The translations under genes and the position numbers were made by a program. The notes under the pieces are model-generated. The model searched no databases. It saw nothing but the letters and a program-made list of their open reading frames with translations, and had not been told where the DNA came from. Shown here piece after piece: positions 5,360 through 5,653 of a DNA stretch of 5,653 nucleotides. Where the stretch lies: positions 1 to 5,653 of the forward strand of contig CAMGGF010000096.1 of the NCBI GenBank assembly GCA_946055445.1, written 5' to 3'. How positions within the stretch are numbered: position 1 is the stretch's first letter; each line of letters begins with the position of its first letter. Origin of the DNA: an uncultured Ruminococcus sp. (GTDB lineage: Bacteria; Bacillota; Clostridia; Oscillospirales; Acutalibacteraceae).

Positions 5360-5653
5360 GCATTTCTGAAATTCTCATACAGATTATTACGGCTTTTCTC
5401 GGCTCGCTCGGTTTTTCGGTATTATTCAATTTGCGCCGCACCAAACTCCTGATCGCCGCACTCGGCGGTATGTTTTCGTGGGGACTGTTTTTACTGCTCG
5501 GCATTTGGATTACAAGTGAACCGATTCGCTACTTTTTTGCATCTGCTTTTGTAACGGTTTGGGCGGAAATATTTGCGCGAATCAAAAAGACACCGACCAC
5601 CTCCTACCTTGTGCCCGGATTTATCCCGATGATTCCCGGCGGCGCGCTATACA
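5356..5653 (+). CDS. Threonine/serine exporter partner, ThrE_2 domain (YjjB-like), 3' truncated by window
   Basis: Small integral membrane protein, the second half of the split exporter (PF12821-type). The frame is open from ATG at 5356 to the right edge, giving 99 codons plus one base. Complete family members are about 140-160 residues, so roughly a third is missing. Hydrophobic segments lie near residues 4-25, 30-52 and 56-74. They are followed by a basic loop (RIKKTPTT, 75-82) and the proline/glycine-rich VPGFIPMIPGGALY (86-99), which resembles the conserved ThrE_2 core. The GGAGGG site at 5342-5347 lies inside the preceding gene, eight bases before the ATG. The start overlaps the upstream stop codon as ATGA. 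It should form a complex with the upstream ThrE-domain subunit; this is inferred from order and from the E. coli pair. Confidence 0.87.
   Translation, partial: MSISEILIQIITAFLGSLGFSVLFNLRRTKLLIAALGGMFSWGLFLLLGIWITSEPIRYFFASAFVTVWAEIFARIKKTPTTSYLVPGFIPMIPGGALY

Noticed and set aside
5289..5504. Minus-strand open frame across the exporter gene junction
   Set aside because: It is antisense to both exporter subunits, with no domain or ribosome site.

Overview
The window looks like chromosome from a low-to-moderate GC, Gram-positive-type bacterium, most likely an uncultured or gut member of the Clostridia (Bacillota). This is an inference. It rests on strong AGGAGG-type ribosome sites, near-consensus sigma-A promoters, an EpsF-like glycosyltransferase, and an amino-acid exporter split into two short genes. 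No rRNA, tRNA, mobile element, CRISPR array or phage gene is visible.

Left three quarters (1-4435, minus strand): a surface-glycan assembly cluster, read from right to left. It starts with glf (UDP-galactopyranose mutase, 4435-3332). Two family-2 glycosyltransferases follow (3227-2169 and 2156-1092), then an EpsF-like family-4 glycosyltransferase that starts at 1074 and runs off the left edge. The last three genes are separated by only 12 and 17 bases and form one transcription unit. Glf would supply UDP-galactofuranose and the three transferases would build an oligosaccharide repeat, one of them plausibly adding galactofuranose. Polymerase, flippase and priming transferase are not in view, so the kind of polymer (capsule, exopolysaccharide or wall glycan) cannot be told.

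The glycan genes have two visible promoters. One lies upstream of glf (extended -10, TGC-TATAAT). The other, TTGAAA-17-TATAAT, lies in the 104-base gap between glf and the next gene. That second promoter makes the far-upstream TTG start of the first GT2 gene very unlikely and points to a TTG start at 3227 with a good ribosome site.

Middle (4436-4597): a 162-base divergent intergenic region with the glf promoter, three short inverted repeats and the leader of the plus-strand operon.

Right end (4598-5653, plus strand): a two-gene threonine/serine-exporter-type transporter. A ThrE-domain protein (253 residues) overlaps by four bases a ThrE_2-domain partner cut by the right edge. This operon has no evident link with the glycan cluster, so the divergent region is probably the boundary between two unrelated units.

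I see no clearly new biological system here. The points worth a second look are the internal promoter and its leader, the dyads between the divergent units, and the sugar specificity of the glycosyltransferases.
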